The notes: a model not told the origin generated them from the sequence alone. 64,000 bases of DNA from Variovorax paradoxus (GCF_009755665.1 NZ_CP046622.1:3844001-3908000), one strand, 5' to 3'; numbered from the stretch's first letter, positions 37,634 to 47,123 are shown. Program-made: numbers and translations.

Positions 37634-38539
37634 ATGGGAATCAGCCAATACATCAAGGAAATCGGCCGCGGCGCGCGAGGCGCCAAGCCGCTCACGCGCG
37701 AACAGGCCACGGACCTGTTCGGCCAGGTGCTGGACGGCACCGTGACCGACCTCGAAATCGGCGGCTTCTGCCTGGCCATGCGCATCAAAGGCGAAACGCC
37801 CGAAGAGATGGCCGGTTTTCTCGATGCGACGCATGCGCGGCTCAACCACGTTCCGGCCGCCGACCGCCCCCTCATCGTGCTGCCGAGCTACAACGGCGCG
37901 CGCAAGCTGCCGGTGCTCACGCCGCTGCTCGCGCTGCTGCTCGCCCGCGAGGGACTGCCGGTGCTGGTGCACGGCAGCGCCACCGAAACATCGCGCGTGC
38001 TGGCATCGAACGTGCTGGAGGCATTGGACATCCCCATGCTCACGGCCGTCCGAAAAATTGCATGCGGCGAGGTCGGCTTTGCGCCGACCGAACTGCTCAA
38101 CCCCGCGCTCAAACGGCTGCTCGACGTGCGCCGCGTGGTGGGCCTGCGCAACCCTGGCCACAGCGTGGTCAAGCTGATGCAGCCGACCACAGGGCCCTGC
38201 GTGGTCGTGGCAAGCTACACCCATCCGGAATACGCGCGCACCATGGCAGAAACGTTCGAGCTCATGGGCATGACCGCCCTGCTCTCGCGCGGTCTCGAAG
38301 GCGAAGTGGTCTCCGACCCGCGCCGCACCGCGCAGATCGACGGCTTTGTGCGCGGCGTGCGCAGCGAGTTGCAGGCCCAGGCCGCCGGCACGTCGAACGA
38401 GGTGCCGGGGCTGCCGAAAGAGATCGACGTCGCGACCACGGCCGACTACACGCGCCGCGTGTTGAATGGCGAGCTTCCCGTGCCGGAAGCCATTGCCACC
38501 CAGGTCAGGCACATCACCCAACTAGCAGCCCACGCATGA
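37634..38539 (+). CDS. ybiB: YbiB-like DNA-binding protein of the glycosyltransferase family 3 fold
   Basis: Protein of 301 residues resembling anthranilate phosphoribosyltransferase (TrpD) but with that family's active-site glycine motif altered (VHGSATETSR for the usual HGN). E. coli YbiB binds nucleic acid and belongs to the LexA regulon. The start at ATG 37634 gives MGISQYIKEIGRGARG, the usual N-terminus. It lies 67 bp after nasA and overlaps cobA by 4 bp. Its role in nitrate assimilation is unclear. Confidence 0.85.
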   Translation: MGISQYIKEIGRGARGAKPLTREQATDLFGQVLDGTVTDLEIGGFCLAMRIKGETPEEMAGFLDATHARLNHVPAADRPLIVLPSYNGARKLPVLTPLLALLLAREGLPVLVHGSATETSRVLASNVLEALDIPMLTAVRKIACGEVGFAPTELLNPALKRLLDVRRVVGLRNPGHSVVKLMQPTTGPCVVVASYTHPEYARTMAETFELMGMTALLSRGLEGEVVSDPRRTAQIDGFVRGVRSELQAQAAGTSNEVPGLPKEIDVATTADYTRRVLNGELPVPEAIATQVRHITQLAAHA

Positions 38540-39348
38540 ACGCACCCATCTCCCCATTCACCGCCGGAAGCTGCACGCTGGTGGGCGCCGGCCCGGGCGA
38601 CCCGGAACTGCTGACGATCAAGGCGGTGAAGGCAATCCAGGCCGCCACCGTGCTGCTGGTGGACGACCTCGTGAGCGAGAGCATCCTGGCCTCGTATGCG
38701 CGGCCCGATGCGCGGATCGTGCACGTGGGCAAGCGCGGCGGCTGCAAGAGCACGCCGCAGGCGTTCATCGAACGGCTCATGATCACCGCGGCGCGCGACG
38801 GCGAAACTGTGGTCCGCCTCAAGGGCGGCGATCCGTTCATCTTCGGTCGCGGCGGCGAAGAGGTCGAGCACCTGCGCGAAGCCGGCATCGAGTGCACGGT
38901 GATCAACGGCATCACGGCCGGCCTTGCCGCAGTGACCTCGCTGGGCGTGCCGCTCACCCACCGGGACCACGCGCAGGGCGTGGTGTTCGTCACCGGCCAC
39001 GCCAAGACCGGTGCCAGCGCGCATGAAGACGCCACCGACTGGCGTGCGCTGGCCGCCACCGCGCACAGCGCGCGGCTCACGCTCGTGATCTACATGGGCG
39101 TGGCGGGCGCGGGCCACATCGAACGCGAACTGCTTCAGGGGCTGCCCGGCGACACGCCAGTGGCGGTCATCCAGCACGCGAGCCTGCCGCAGCAGCGCCA
39201 CGTCACGGCCACGCTCGACCGGCTGCAGGCCTGCATTGCCGAAGGCGGGATGGCGAGCCCGGCGGTCATCGTGGTGGGCGACGTGCTGCGCGGGCTGGCT
39301 GCTGCGGCGTTGCCGCTCGGCTCCGACGCCGGCCGGTTCGGCACCTGA
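38536..39348 (+). CDS. cobA: Uroporphyrinogen-III C-methyltransferase
   Basis: SAM-dependent enzyme making precorrin-2, the siroheme precursor needed by NirB, 270 residues. Motifs: LVGAGPGDPELLTIKA at the start, VRLKGGDPFIFGRGGEE (about 93-109) and GITAGLAAVTSLGVPLTHR. The dehydrogenase/chelatase half of CysG is absent, so this is the single-domain form. The ATG overlaps the ybiB stop (ATGA). Last gene of the nirB operon. Confidence 0.95.
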   Translation: MNAPISPFTAGSCTLVGAGPGDPELLTIKAVKAIQAATVLLVDDLVSESILASYARPDARIVHVGKRGGCKSTPQAFIERLMITAARDGETVVRLKGGDPFIFGRGGEEVEHLREAGIECTVINGITAGLAAVTSLGVPLTHRDHAQGVVFVTGHAKTGASAHEDATDWRALAATAHSARLTLVIYMGVAGAGHIERELLQGLPGDTPVAVIQHASLPQQRHVTATLDRLQACIAEGGMASPAVIVVGDVLRGLAAAALPLGSDAGRFGT

Positions 39349-39448
39349 GACAACGGAAGAGAAAGCTCGGAAGCCCGGGCTGTTCTCCAAGAAAGCTGCT
39401 GAGCCCGGCCTCTTGCATGGGCCCGCAAAGAGCGCTTTGGCACCCAGG

Positions 39449-39464
39449 TGGCATGGAGCGTGCT
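39449..39464 (+). promoter_or_regulatory. Candidate sigma-54 promoter before the PotA-like ATPase gene
   Basis: TGGCATG-GAGC-GTGCT keeps GG (39450-39451) and GC (39462-39463) at the required 12-base spacing, with a mismatch in the TTGC box. Predicted start near 39475, about 40 bases before the ATG. It would place an amine or amino-acid transporter under nitrogen control. Confidence 0.45.
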
Positions 39465-39515
39465 TAACGCCAGCATGCTCGTTTTTCGATCGCTTTTCGT
39501 GTGCGGCGCCAGCCA

Positions 39516-40541
39516 ATGACCGCCGTCGCCACGCCTCCGCCCGCCGCCGTTGAAATCATTGCCCTGAGCAAGCGCTACGCCGCCGGCACACCACCTGCGG
39601 TCGACCAGATCGACCTGCGCATTGCGAGCGGCAGCTATTGCTGCCTGCTGGGCCCGTCAGGTTGCGGCAAGAGCACCACGCTGCGAATGATTGCGGGGCA
39701 TGAATCGGTCACCAGCGGCGACATCCTGCTGGACAACCGCAACATCACCAACCTGCCAGCCGCCGCGCGCGGCACGGCGATGATGTTCCAGAGCTTTGCG
39801 CTGTTCCCGCACCTCTCGGCGGTGGACAACGTGGCCTTCAGCCTCAAGATGAAGGGCACAGGCAAGGCCGAGCGCCAAAAGCGTGCGCGCGACCTGCTGG
39901 AGCGGGTGGCGATGGGCCACCTGGCCGACCGCAAGCCCGGCGAACTCTCCGGCGGCCAGCAGCAGCGCGTGGCGCTGGCGCGCGCACTTATTACCGAGCC
40001 GCGCGTGCTGCTGCTCGACGAGCCGCTGTCGGCGCTCGACCCCTTCTTGCGCATCCAGATGCGCGCCGAGTTGCGGCGCTGGCAGAAGGAGCTGGGGCTG
40101 ACTTTCGTTCATGTCACGCACTCGCAGGAAGAAGCGATGGCGCTGGCCGACACCATGGTGGTGATGAACCACGGCGTGATCGAGCAGGTCGGCTCGCCGC
40201 ACCAGATCTACAACCACCCTGCGAACGAATTCGTGGCGCGCTTCATGGGTGGCCACAACGTATTCGAGACGCCCGCCGGCCCGATTGCGGTGCGCAACGA
40301 CCACATGCGCATTGAGCGGGCCTCTGGCTCCGGCGGCATTGCCGCGGCCATCACCGATGTCGAATACCAGGGCACCTACGTGCTGCTCGGCCTTGCGCTG
40401 GACGCCGCGACGCCCCCGCGCAAGAACGTGTCGGTGCTGCTGGGCGAAGCCGCCTTTCTTGCAAGCCCCTACGCGCCGGGCGATGCGGTGCGTCTTGCAT
40501 GGGCCGAGACCGATGCGCGCGCGCTCGCCGTAGCAGCGTAG
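39516..40541 (+). CDS. ABC transporter ATP-binding protein (PotA type)
   Basis: ATPase of 341 residues: Walker A GPSGCGKST (about 45-53), FQSFALFPH, signature SGGQQQRVALARAL, Walker B VLLLDEPLSALD, switch VTHSQEEAMALAD, then a C-terminal TOBE-like domain. I chose the ATG at 39516 over a GTG 15 bp upstream. First of four genes for a polyamine/opine-type importer. Substrate is not certain. Confidence 0.9.
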   Translation: MTAVATPPPAAVEIIALSKRYAAGTPPAVDQIDLRIASGSYCCLLGPSGCGKSTTLRMIAGHESVTSGDILLDNRNITNLPAAARGTAMMFQSFALFPHLSAVDNVAFSLKMKGTGKAERQKRARDLLERVAMGHLADRKPGELSGGQQQRVALARALITEPRVLLLDEPLSALDPFLRIQMRAELRRWQKELGLTFVHVTHSQEEAMALADTMVVMNHGVIEQVGSPHQIYNHPANEFVARFMGGHNVFETPAGPIAVRNDHMRIERASGSGGIAAAITDVEYQGTYVLLGLALDAATPPRKNVSVLLGEAAFLASPYAPGDAVRLAWAETDARALAVAA

Positions 40542-40593
40542 TCCTCCCTTTCCGTTCCGTTCATCCGCCACTTTTTTCCACGGAGACTCTTCC

Positions 40594-41862
40594 ATGACCG
40601 ATCCCATCGACTCGTCCGCCGGCCTCCAGCGCCGCACCCTGCTGCAAGGCACCGCCGGTATTTTGGCGACCGGCATCGCGCCCTTCGTGCATGCACAGGA
40701 AAAGATCGTGCTGCGCTACCTGGGCACGGCGGTGAACCAGGACAAGGCGATTGCTGAGAAGTTCAAGGCCGACACGGGCATCGAGATCCAGTACGTGGCC
40801 GTGACCACCGACGACGTGACCAAGCGCGCCGTGACTGCACCCAACAGCTTCGACCTGATCGACACCGAGTTCTTCTCGCTCAAGAAGATCGTGCCCACCG
40901 GCAACCTGAAGGGCATCGACACCAGGAAGATCAAGAACGCCGACAAGATCACCACGCTCTTCACCAAGGGCGAGGTTGCGGGCAAGGCGGTGGGCGACCA
41001 GGGCACCGCGCCCAAGAAGGTGATTTACCTCGAAGGAGAGAAGTCGAAGAAATTCGCCGCTGCGCCCACGCAGTTCATGTCGCTCATCCCCACGGTCTAC
41101 AACGCCGACACGCTGGGAATTCGCCCCGACCTCATCAAGCGGCCGATCGGCTCCTGGGCCGAGCTGCTGAACCCTGAGTTCAAGGGCAAGGCAGCCATCT
41201 TGAACATTCCGTCGATCGGCATCATGGACGCGGCGATGGTGGTGGAGGCCAAGGGCATCCACAAGTACAAGGACAAGGGCAACATGACCAAGGCCGAGAT
41301 CGACCTGACGATCAAGACCCTGATCGAAGCCAAGAAGGCCGGCCAGTTCCGTGCGCTGTGGAAGGACTTCAACGAGTCGGTCAACCTGATGGCTTCGGGC
41401 GAGGTGGTGATCCAGTCGATGTGGTCGCCGGCGGTTACTGCCGTGCGCACCAAGGGCATTCCCTGCAACTTCCAGCCGCTGAAGGAAGGCTACCGCGCCT
41501 GGGCCGCCGGCTTTGGCCTGCCCGCCACGCTCTCGGGCAAGAAGCTCGGCGGCGCCTATGAATTCATCAACTGGTTCCTCGATGGCTGGGCCGGCGCGTA
41601 CCTCAACCGCCAGGGCTACTACAGCGCCGTGCTCGACACCGCCAAGGGCAAGATGGAAGCCTATGAGTGGGCCTACTGGATGGAAGGCAAGGCCGCCACG
41701 CAAGACATCACGGGCCCGAACGGGGACCTGCTGGCCAAGGCCGGCGCGGTGCGCGACGGCGGCAGCTACGAGCAGCGCATGGGCGGCATCGCCTGCTGGA
41801 ACGCGGTCATGGACGAAAACGAGTACATGGTCCGCAAATGGAACGAGTTCGTCGCGGCCTGA
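40594..41862 (+). CDS. Extracellular solute-binding protein (PotD type)
   Basis: Periplasmic receptor, 422 residues, solute-binding family 1. The N-terminus has a twin-arginine-like signal (LQRRTLLQGTAGILATG) and a likely cut after FVHAQ. The mature part starts KIVLRYLGTAVNQDK. It is close in layout to spermidine/putrescine and opine receptors. It lies 52 bp after the ATPase gene and 4 bp before the first permease. Confidence 0.9.
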   Translation: MTDPIDSSAGLQRRTLLQGTAGILATGIAPFVHAQEKIVLRYLGTAVNQDKAIAEKFKADTGIEIQYVAVTTDDVTKRAVTAPNSFDLIDTEFFSLKKIVPTGNLKGIDTRKIKNADKITTLFTKGEVAGKAVGDQGTAPKKVIYLEGEKSKKFAAAPTQFMSLIPTVYNADTLGIRPDLIKRPIGSWAELLNPEFKGKAAILNIPSIGIMDAAMVVEAKGIHKYKDKGNMTKAEIDLTIKTLIEAKKAGQFRALWKDFNESVNLMASGEVVIQSMWSPAVTAVRTKGIPCNFQPLKEGYRAWAAGFGLPATLSGKKLGGAYEFINWFLDGWAGAYLNRQGYYSAVLDTAKGKMEAYEWAYWMEGKAATQDITGPNGDLLAKAGAVRDGGSYEQRMGGIACWNAVMDENEYMVRKWNEFVAA

Positions 41863-41866
41863 TCCT

Positions 41867-42784
41867 GTGAGCGCTCCCACCACCAGCGCACACGCGCCCA
41901 GCCCGTCCGTCCACGCCGTCAAGGCGTGGTGGCAGGCGGCGCCGTTCGCGCTGGTGTTCTTGCTGTTCTTCTTGATTCCACTGGCGCTGATCGCAATGGT
42001 CAGCCTGTGGAACTTCAACGAGTACGAGCTGATTCCGGCGGTGACGCTGCGCAACTACGCAAGCCTGTTCGAGGGCTGCTCGCAGCTCACCGACAACGGC
42101 GACCTGTGCGTCACGCTCAACACCTACCTGAGCACTTTCAAGTTCTGCCTGCTGGTGTGGGGCATCACGCTGCTCATCGGTTTTTCAGTGGCTTACTTCC
42201 TGGCGTTCCACGTGCGCTCGTCGACGATGCAGACGGTGCTGTTCGTGCTGTGCACGGTGCCGTTCTGGACCTCGAACGTGATCCGGATGATTTCGTGGGT
42301 GCCGCTCTTGGGCCGCAATGGGCTGGTCAACCAGATGCTGACCGGGCTCGGACTGGTCGAGCAGCCGGTCGAGTGGCTGCTGTTCTCCGATTTTTCAGTG
42401 GTGCTCGCCTTTGTGCACCTCTACACGATGTTCATGATCGTGCCGATCTTCAACAGCATGATGCGCATCGACCGTTCGCTGCTCGAAGCCGCCAGCGATG
42501 CAGGCGCCTCGGGCTGGCAGACGCTGTGGAACGTGGTGGTGCCGCTGTCGCGCACCGGCATCCTGATCGGCTCGATCTTCGTCATCACCATCGTGATGGG
42601 CGACTTCGTGACCATTGGCGTGATGGGTGGCCAGCAGATTGCCTCGATCGGCAAGATCATCCAGGTACAGACCTCGTACCTGCAGTTTCCGCTGGCTGCG
42701 GCCAACGCGATGATTCTGCTGGCAGTGGTGCTGATGATCATCTGGGGGCTCACCCGGCTTGTCGACATTCGCAAGGAACTCTGA
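41867..42784 (+). CDS. ABC transporter permease (PotB type)
   Basis: Inner-membrane permease of 305 residues, six hydrophobic segments, with the EAA loop LLEAASDAGASGWQTLWNVVVP. I start it at the GTG 41867, 4 bp after the preceding stop, because no ATG gives a full first helix; a weak ribosome site is a caution. The second permease follows after an unusual 182-bp gap filled by a repeat. Confidence 0.86.
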   Translation: MSAPTTSAHAPSPSVHAVKAWWQAAPFALVFLLFFLIPLALIAMVSLWNFNEYELIPAVTLRNYASLFEGCSQLTDNGDLCVTLNTYLSTFKFCLLVWGITLLIGFSVAYFLAFHVRSSTMQTVLFVLCTVPFWTSNVIRMISWVPLLGRNGLVNQMLTGLGLVEQPVEWLLFSDFSVVLAFVHLYTMFMIVPIFNSMMRIDRSLLEAASDAGASGWQTLWNVVVPLSRTGILIGSIFVITIVMGDFVTIGVMGGQQIASIGKIIQVQTSYLQFPLAAANAMILLAVVLMIIWGLTRLVDIRKEL

Positions 42785-42848
42785 GATGAAGCCTTGCTTC
42801 TCCGTTACTTCCGTTGTGCGTGAGGAGCCTTGCTCGGGGCGCGCACCA

Positions 42849-42945
42849 GTGCACAGGGCATCGGGTGCTCCCCGCAGCGAAATAAAGGAGGAGGCCGAAG
42901 GCCGGGGGACATTCGCGGAGGGGAGTACCCGGTGGCCTTTGCACA
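42849..42945. repeat. REP-like inverted-repeat element between two permease genes
   Basis: 42849-42881 and 42912-42945 are imperfect inverted repeats of about 33 bp, with a core of GGGTGCTCCCC against GGGGAGTACCC, separated by a purine-rich centre with GGCCGAAGGCC. It occupies most of the 182-bp gap between cotranscribed genes and would fold into a long hairpin in the mRNA. It may be a mobile non-coding repeat and could stabilise the upstream mRNA. Confidence 0.65.
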
Positions 42946-42966
42946 CGCCCTGAAGGAAAAACACAA

Positions 42967-43857
42967 ATGAGCCAACGCATAGGAGAACAACGCAGCCCAG
43001 GCTTCTGGCCCCTGGCAATCGTGTTCGCCCTCTTCGTGCTGTTCCTCTACGGCCCGATGATCACGATCTTCATCCTGAGCTTCCAGGGCCCCGAAGGCGG
43101 CCTCACCTTTCCCCTGCGCGGCGTTTCTCTGCACTGGTTCTACAAACTGGCCGAGGGCCTGGGCACCGTCGACATCGGCGCCGCGTTCAGGCGCTCGCTC
43201 GCACTGGGCGCGGTGGTGATGGCGTTCACCGTGGTGCTCTCGGTGCTGGCCGGCCTCGCATTCCGCAAGAAGCTCGCCGGCAGCAACGCCCTCTTCTTCG
43301 TGACGGTGGCGAGCCTCATCATGCCGTCGATCATCATTTCGCTCGGCATCGGCCTGCAGTTCCGGCTCATCGACACTGGCGTCAAGAGCCTGCTCGAGGC
43401 CATGGACGCAACCACGCTGCTCGAAGGGTACGGCACCGCGCTCGGCCTGTTCAGTTCCGCGCTTGGCGCCCACCTGACCTGGACCCTGCCCTTCGGCCTG
43501 CTCATCATGTTCGCGGTGTTCAACCGCTTCAACCCGGCCTACGAAGAAGCCGCGCGCGACCTCGGTGCCACGCCCTGGCAGACCTTCCGCCACGTGGTGC
43601 TGCCGCTGATCGGCCCTTCCATCGTCGGCATCGGCATGTTCGGCTTCACCCTGTCGTGGGACGAGATTGCACGCACCTCCCAGGCCATCGGCGACGTCAA
43701 CACGCTGCCGCTCGAACTGCAGGGCCTGACCTCGACCGTCACTACGCCGTCGATCTATGCGCTGGGCACGGTGACCACCGTCGTGTCCCTGCTGGTGATG
43801 GCCGTGGCGCTGGGCGCGGCGGCGCTGCTGCGCCGGCGTGCCGTTCGGCCGCGCTAG
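42967..43857 (+). CDS. ABC transporter permease (PotC type)
   Basis: Second permease of the PotABCD-like importer, 296 residues, six hydrophobic segments, EAA loop YEEAARDLGATPWQTFRHVVLPL. The ATG has AAGGAA 12 bases upstream, at the edge of the repeat element. The C-terminus is Ala/Arg-rich (RRRAVRPR). Last gene of the operon. Confidence 0.9.
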   Translation: MSQRIGEQRSPGFWPLAIVFALFVLFLYGPMITIFILSFQGPEGGLTFPLRGVSLHWFYKLAEGLGTVDIGAAFRRSLALGAVVMAFTVVLSVLAGLAFRKKLAGSNALFFVTVASLIMPSIIISLGIGLQFRLIDTGVKSLLEAMDATTLLEGYGTALGLFSSALGAHLTWTLPFGLLIMFAVFNRFNPAYEEAARDLGATPWQTFRHVVLPLIGPSIVGIGMFGFTLSWDEIARTSQAIGDVNTLPLELQGLTSTVTTPSIYALGTVTTVVSLLVMAVALGAAALLRRRAVRPR

Positions 43858-43966
43858 CGCCGAAGACCGGCACCGCGTCTAGACCTTTTGGCGGACGTGG
43901 GCCTTTTCCTACAGCCGCCTAAAATCGCGCTCCAACAAAAGCGCAAACAACGAGAGAGAGGCGGGA

Positions 43967-45097
43967 ATGCTCGACATCGACAAACTCAACGAATTCACCC
44001 AGAACCATGGCGAGCTGCAGCGCGGCCGTGGCCTGGTCACGGGAACCATCGCCCTGAGCCTGGGCATCCTGTGCTTCCTGGGGGTGCTGGCGTTCCACTT
44101 TCCGCAGTACCTCACGACGCCGGAGTTGCGCCGCAGCTACAACGTCGATGTGATGCGCTTCATTCTGCTGGCAGCCATGGTCATCTCGGGCGGGCTGGCG
44201 CTGGTGAACATCATCTTCAACCGCTCGCGCTGGCTCTCGTCGGCCGCGTTTTTGCTGGTGGCCGCGGCCGCGCTGCTGGGCGGGCACAAGGTGCCGGTGA
44301 ACGACTTTGCCGACAACACCCCGTACATCGGCCTCGACTGGTTCATTCTCGACCTGCTGGGCTCGTCGCTGATCTTCATCTTCATCGAGAAGCTGTTCGC
44401 GTTGCGCAAGGACCAGCCGGTGTTTCGCGCCGAATGGCAAACCGACTTTCATCACTTTGTGGTGAACCACATGATCGTGGGCTTCGTGCTGCTGGCCACC
44501 AACCTGATGGTGCACAAGTTCTTCGGCTGGGCCGCCAACGACGGCATTCGCGGCTGGGTGGGCAACCTGCCGTTCTGGGCCGGGCTGCTGCTGATCATTC
44601 TGGTGGCGGACCTGGTGCAGTACTGGACCCACCGCGCCTACCACGAGGTGCCGGTGCTCTGGCGCCTGCACGCGGTGCACCACAGCGTGAAGAGCATGGA
44701 CTGGATGGCCGGCTCGCGCCAGCACATTCTCGAGCTGCTGATCACCCGCACGCTGGTGCTCGCGCCGATCTACGTGTTCGGCTTTTCGAAGGAAGTGATC
44801 GACGCATACATCGTGGTGGTGGGCTTTCAGGCGGTGTTCAACCACTGCAACGTGAGCGTTCGGCTGGGCCCGCTGCGCTACATCATCGTGACGCCCAACT
44901 TCCATCACTGGCACCACAGCCAGGACGTGGAGGCGCTCGACAAGAACTATTCGGCGCACTACGCCTTTCTTGACTACATCTTCGGCACCGCGGTGAAGAG
45001 CACCAAGCTCTGGCCCGAGAAATACGGCGTGCTGGGCGACTACGTGCCCAACGGCTTCTTCAAGCAGCTGAAGTTCCCGTTCGTCTGGAAGGGATGA
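43967..45097 (+). CDS. Fatty acid hydroxylase / sterol desaturase family membrane protein
   Basis: Integral-membrane di-iron oxygenase family, 376 residues, about eight hydrophobic segments. The histidine clusters are visible in order: HRAYH, HAVHH (in LHAVHHSVKSMDW) and HHWHH near the C-terminus, the metal ligands of the family. GAGAGAGGCGGG precedes the ATG. The lipoprotein gene overlaps its end by 4 bp (ATGATG), so the two are coupled. The substrate is unknown; membrane lipid or hopanoid modification is possible. Confidence 0.87.
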   Translation: MLDIDKLNEFTQNHGELQRGRGLVTGTIALSLGILCFLGVLAFHFPQYLTTPELRRSYNVDVMRFILLAAMVISGGLALVNIIFNRSRWLSSAAFLLVAAAALLGGHKVPVNDFADNTPYIGLDWFILDLLGSSLIFIFIEKLFALRKDQPVFRAEWQTDFHHFVVNHMIVGFVLLATNLMVHKFFGWAANDGIRGWVGNLPFWAGLLLIILVADLVQYWTHRAYHEVPVLWRLHAVHHSVKSMDWMAGSRQHILELLITRTLVLAPIYVFGFSKEVIDAYIVVVGFQAVFNHCNVSVRLGPLRYIIVTPNFHHWHHSQDVEALDKNYSAHYAFLDYIFGTAVKSTKLWPEKYGVLGDYVPNGFFKQLKFPFVWKG

Positions 45098-45873
45098 TGC
45101 GTACCGCCCTTCTCATGGCGGCGGCCACCGCGGCGCTGCTTCTTACGGCCTGCGCCACGCGGGTCGACCTGCCCTCCAAGGACACCAGCTTGCGCCTGCG
45201 CGTGCAAAGCTCGGTCATTGCGCCCGGCAACGGGGGCGAGCTCATCGCCGCCGATGCGCTGCAGCCAGGCGACATCCTGCTGACCTCCATTGCAACGGTC
45301 AATTCCTTCGGCATTCGCCTGGGCACCTTCTCGCCGGTGAGCCATGCAGTGCTTTACCTGGGCGACGGCCTGATTGCCGAAGCCGTGGGCACCGGCGTGC
45401 GTGCGCGGCCCGTGGCCGACGTGGTGGACGAAGAACAGATGGTGGTCGCCTTTCGCGTGCCCGGACTTGAAGCCACGGGCGTCGAAAAACTCCGCGCCTG
45501 GGCCAACTCGCAGGTCGGCACCCGCTACAACACCACCGGCGTGCTGCTGAACGCGCCGTTCGTGCTGAACCGGCGCCTGTGCGAGCTGCCGCTGATTCCT
45601 TCGGCCGTGAGCCACTACTGCATCAGCGGCATGGCCATGGTGCAGCTGGGCGCGAGCCGCGACGACCAGTTCTTCTGCTCCCAATTTGTGCTCGAAGCCT
45701 ACCGCCAGGCCGGCATGCCGATCACCGACGCCGACCCGCGCTGGGTGAGCCCGGCCGACCTGCTGCACATGCGCGAAGGCGACGTGCCCTCGATTGCCGC
45801 CACGCAGCCGCTGCGCTACGTCGGGCACCTGAAGTACAACGCGCCGCCGCTTCTTGCGGCCGATGGCCCCTGA
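45094..45873 (+). CDS. Permuted papain-like lipoprotein (YiiX/NlpC-P60 superfamily)
   Basis: Lipoprotein of 259 residues: signal helix MMRTALLMAAATAALLLTAC with a lipobox cysteine at residue 20. The permuted papain-like fold is suggested by QPGDILLT, the histidine in PVSHAVLYLG (about residue 89) and the cysteine in FFCSQFV (about 194), the proposed catalytic pair. Such proteins are thought to act on lipids or peptide amides. Its start overlaps the hydroxylase stop and its end overlaps the flavoprotein start by 11 bp. Confidence 0.83.
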   Translation: MMRTALLMAAATAALLLTACATRVDLPSKDTSLRLRVQSSVIAPGNGGELIAADALQPGDILLTSIATVNSFGIRLGTFSPVSHAVLYLGDGLIAEAVGTGVRARPVADVVDEEQMVVAFRVPGLEATGVEKLRAWANSQVGTRYNTTGVLLNAPFVLNRRLCELPLIPSAVSHYCISGMAMVQLGASRDDQFFCSQFVLEAYRQAGMPITDADPRWVSPADLLHMREGDVPSIAATQPLRYVGHLKYNAPPLLAADGP

Positions 45874-47122
45874 TTTCCCTCGCACCGATTTGAGCGCTCC
45901 TTTCCAGTTCGATGTCGTCGTGGTCGGCGCGGGTGCGGCCGGGCTCTTCTGCGCCGGGCTGGCGGGCCAGCGCGGGCTCAGGGTGCTGCTGGTCGACCAC
46001 AGCGAGAAGGTCGGCGAGAAGATCCGCATCTCGGGCGGTGGCCGCGCCAACTTCACCAACCGCGACCTCGACGTACGCGCCCCGCAGCGCCACTTCATCG
46101 GCGACAACCCGAATTTCTGCCGCTCGGCGCTGTCGCGCTATGCCCCGCAGCAGTTCATCGAACTGGTGCAGAAGCACGGCATTGCCTTTCACGAGAAGCA
46201 CAAGGGGCAGCTGTTCTGCGACGGTTCGTCGCAGCAGATCGTCGACATGCTGCTGGCCGAGTGCGATGCGGGCCATGTCACCCGCTGGCAGCCTTGCAAG
46301 CTCGGAAAAATCACGTTCTCGGCGGCTGAAGACGGTACGGTGGGCCCGGGTAGCTACCGAATCGATAGCAGCAAAGGCCCGATCGAAACGCCCAAGCTGG
46401 TGGTCGCCACCGGTGGCCTGTCGATTCCGCAGATCGGTGCCAGCGATTTCGGCTACCGCCTGGCCGAGCAGTTCGGCCTGCGCGTAGTCACCCCCCGCCC
46501 GGCCCTGGTGCCGCTGACCTTCGGCGGCGAGGCCTGGGCGCCGTACGCCGAACTGGCCGGGCTGGCGCTGCCGGTGCGCATCGAAACCGGGGCCAAGAAG
46601 GAAAAGATGGCGTTCCTCGAAGACCTGCTGTTCACGCACCGCGGGCTTTCGGGGCCGGCCGTGCTGCAGATTTCGAGCTACTGGAAGCCCGGAACGCCGC
46701 TGACGCTCGACTTTGCGCCAGGGGTGAACGTGGCCGAAGCCCTGGGCGAAGCCAAGCTCCGCTCGAAGAAGCGCATTGCCAACGAACTGGCGGCGCTGGT
46801 GCCCTCCCGGCTGGCGGACGCCTGGGTCGGGCAAGACCCCTCCCTGCAGCGCCCGGTCAACGAAGCCGCCGACAAGGCGCTGACAGCGCTGGCCGAGCGC
46901 ATTGCCCGCTGGCAGATCACCCCCAGCGGCACCGAGGGCTACAAAAAGGCCGAGGTCACGGCGGGCGGTGTCGACACCCGCGATTTGTCTTCCCAGACCA
47001 TGGAATCGAAGCAGCCGGGCCTTTATTTCATCGGCGAAGTGGTCGATGTCACCGGTTGGTTGGGCGGATACAACTTTCAATGGGCCTGGGCGAGCGCACA
47101 TGCGTGCGCAACCGCGCTATAA
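45863..47122 (+). CDS. HI0933-type FAD-dependent oxidoreductase
   Basis: Flavoprotein of 419 residues related to E. coli YhiN. N-terminal dinucleotide motif [17 protein letters not shown] (about 18-34), then the family signature [16 protein letters not shown], and a C-terminal [26 protein letters not shown] end (here ASA). The ATG at 45863 is preferred over a TTG 9 bp earlier. The biochemical role of the family is unsettled. The end of the gene contains the -10 box of rpsU. Confidence 0.9.
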
Positions 47123-47123
47123 T
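47095..47123 (+). promoter_or_regulatory. Candidate rpsU promoter
   Basis: TATAAT at 47118-47123, with CGCACA (47095-47100) 17 bases upstream as a weak -35. It overlaps the stop of the flavoprotein gene. The leader of about 100 bases to rpsU is relatively AT-rich (AAAATTTTTCAGTTGAGG). Confidence 0.65.
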
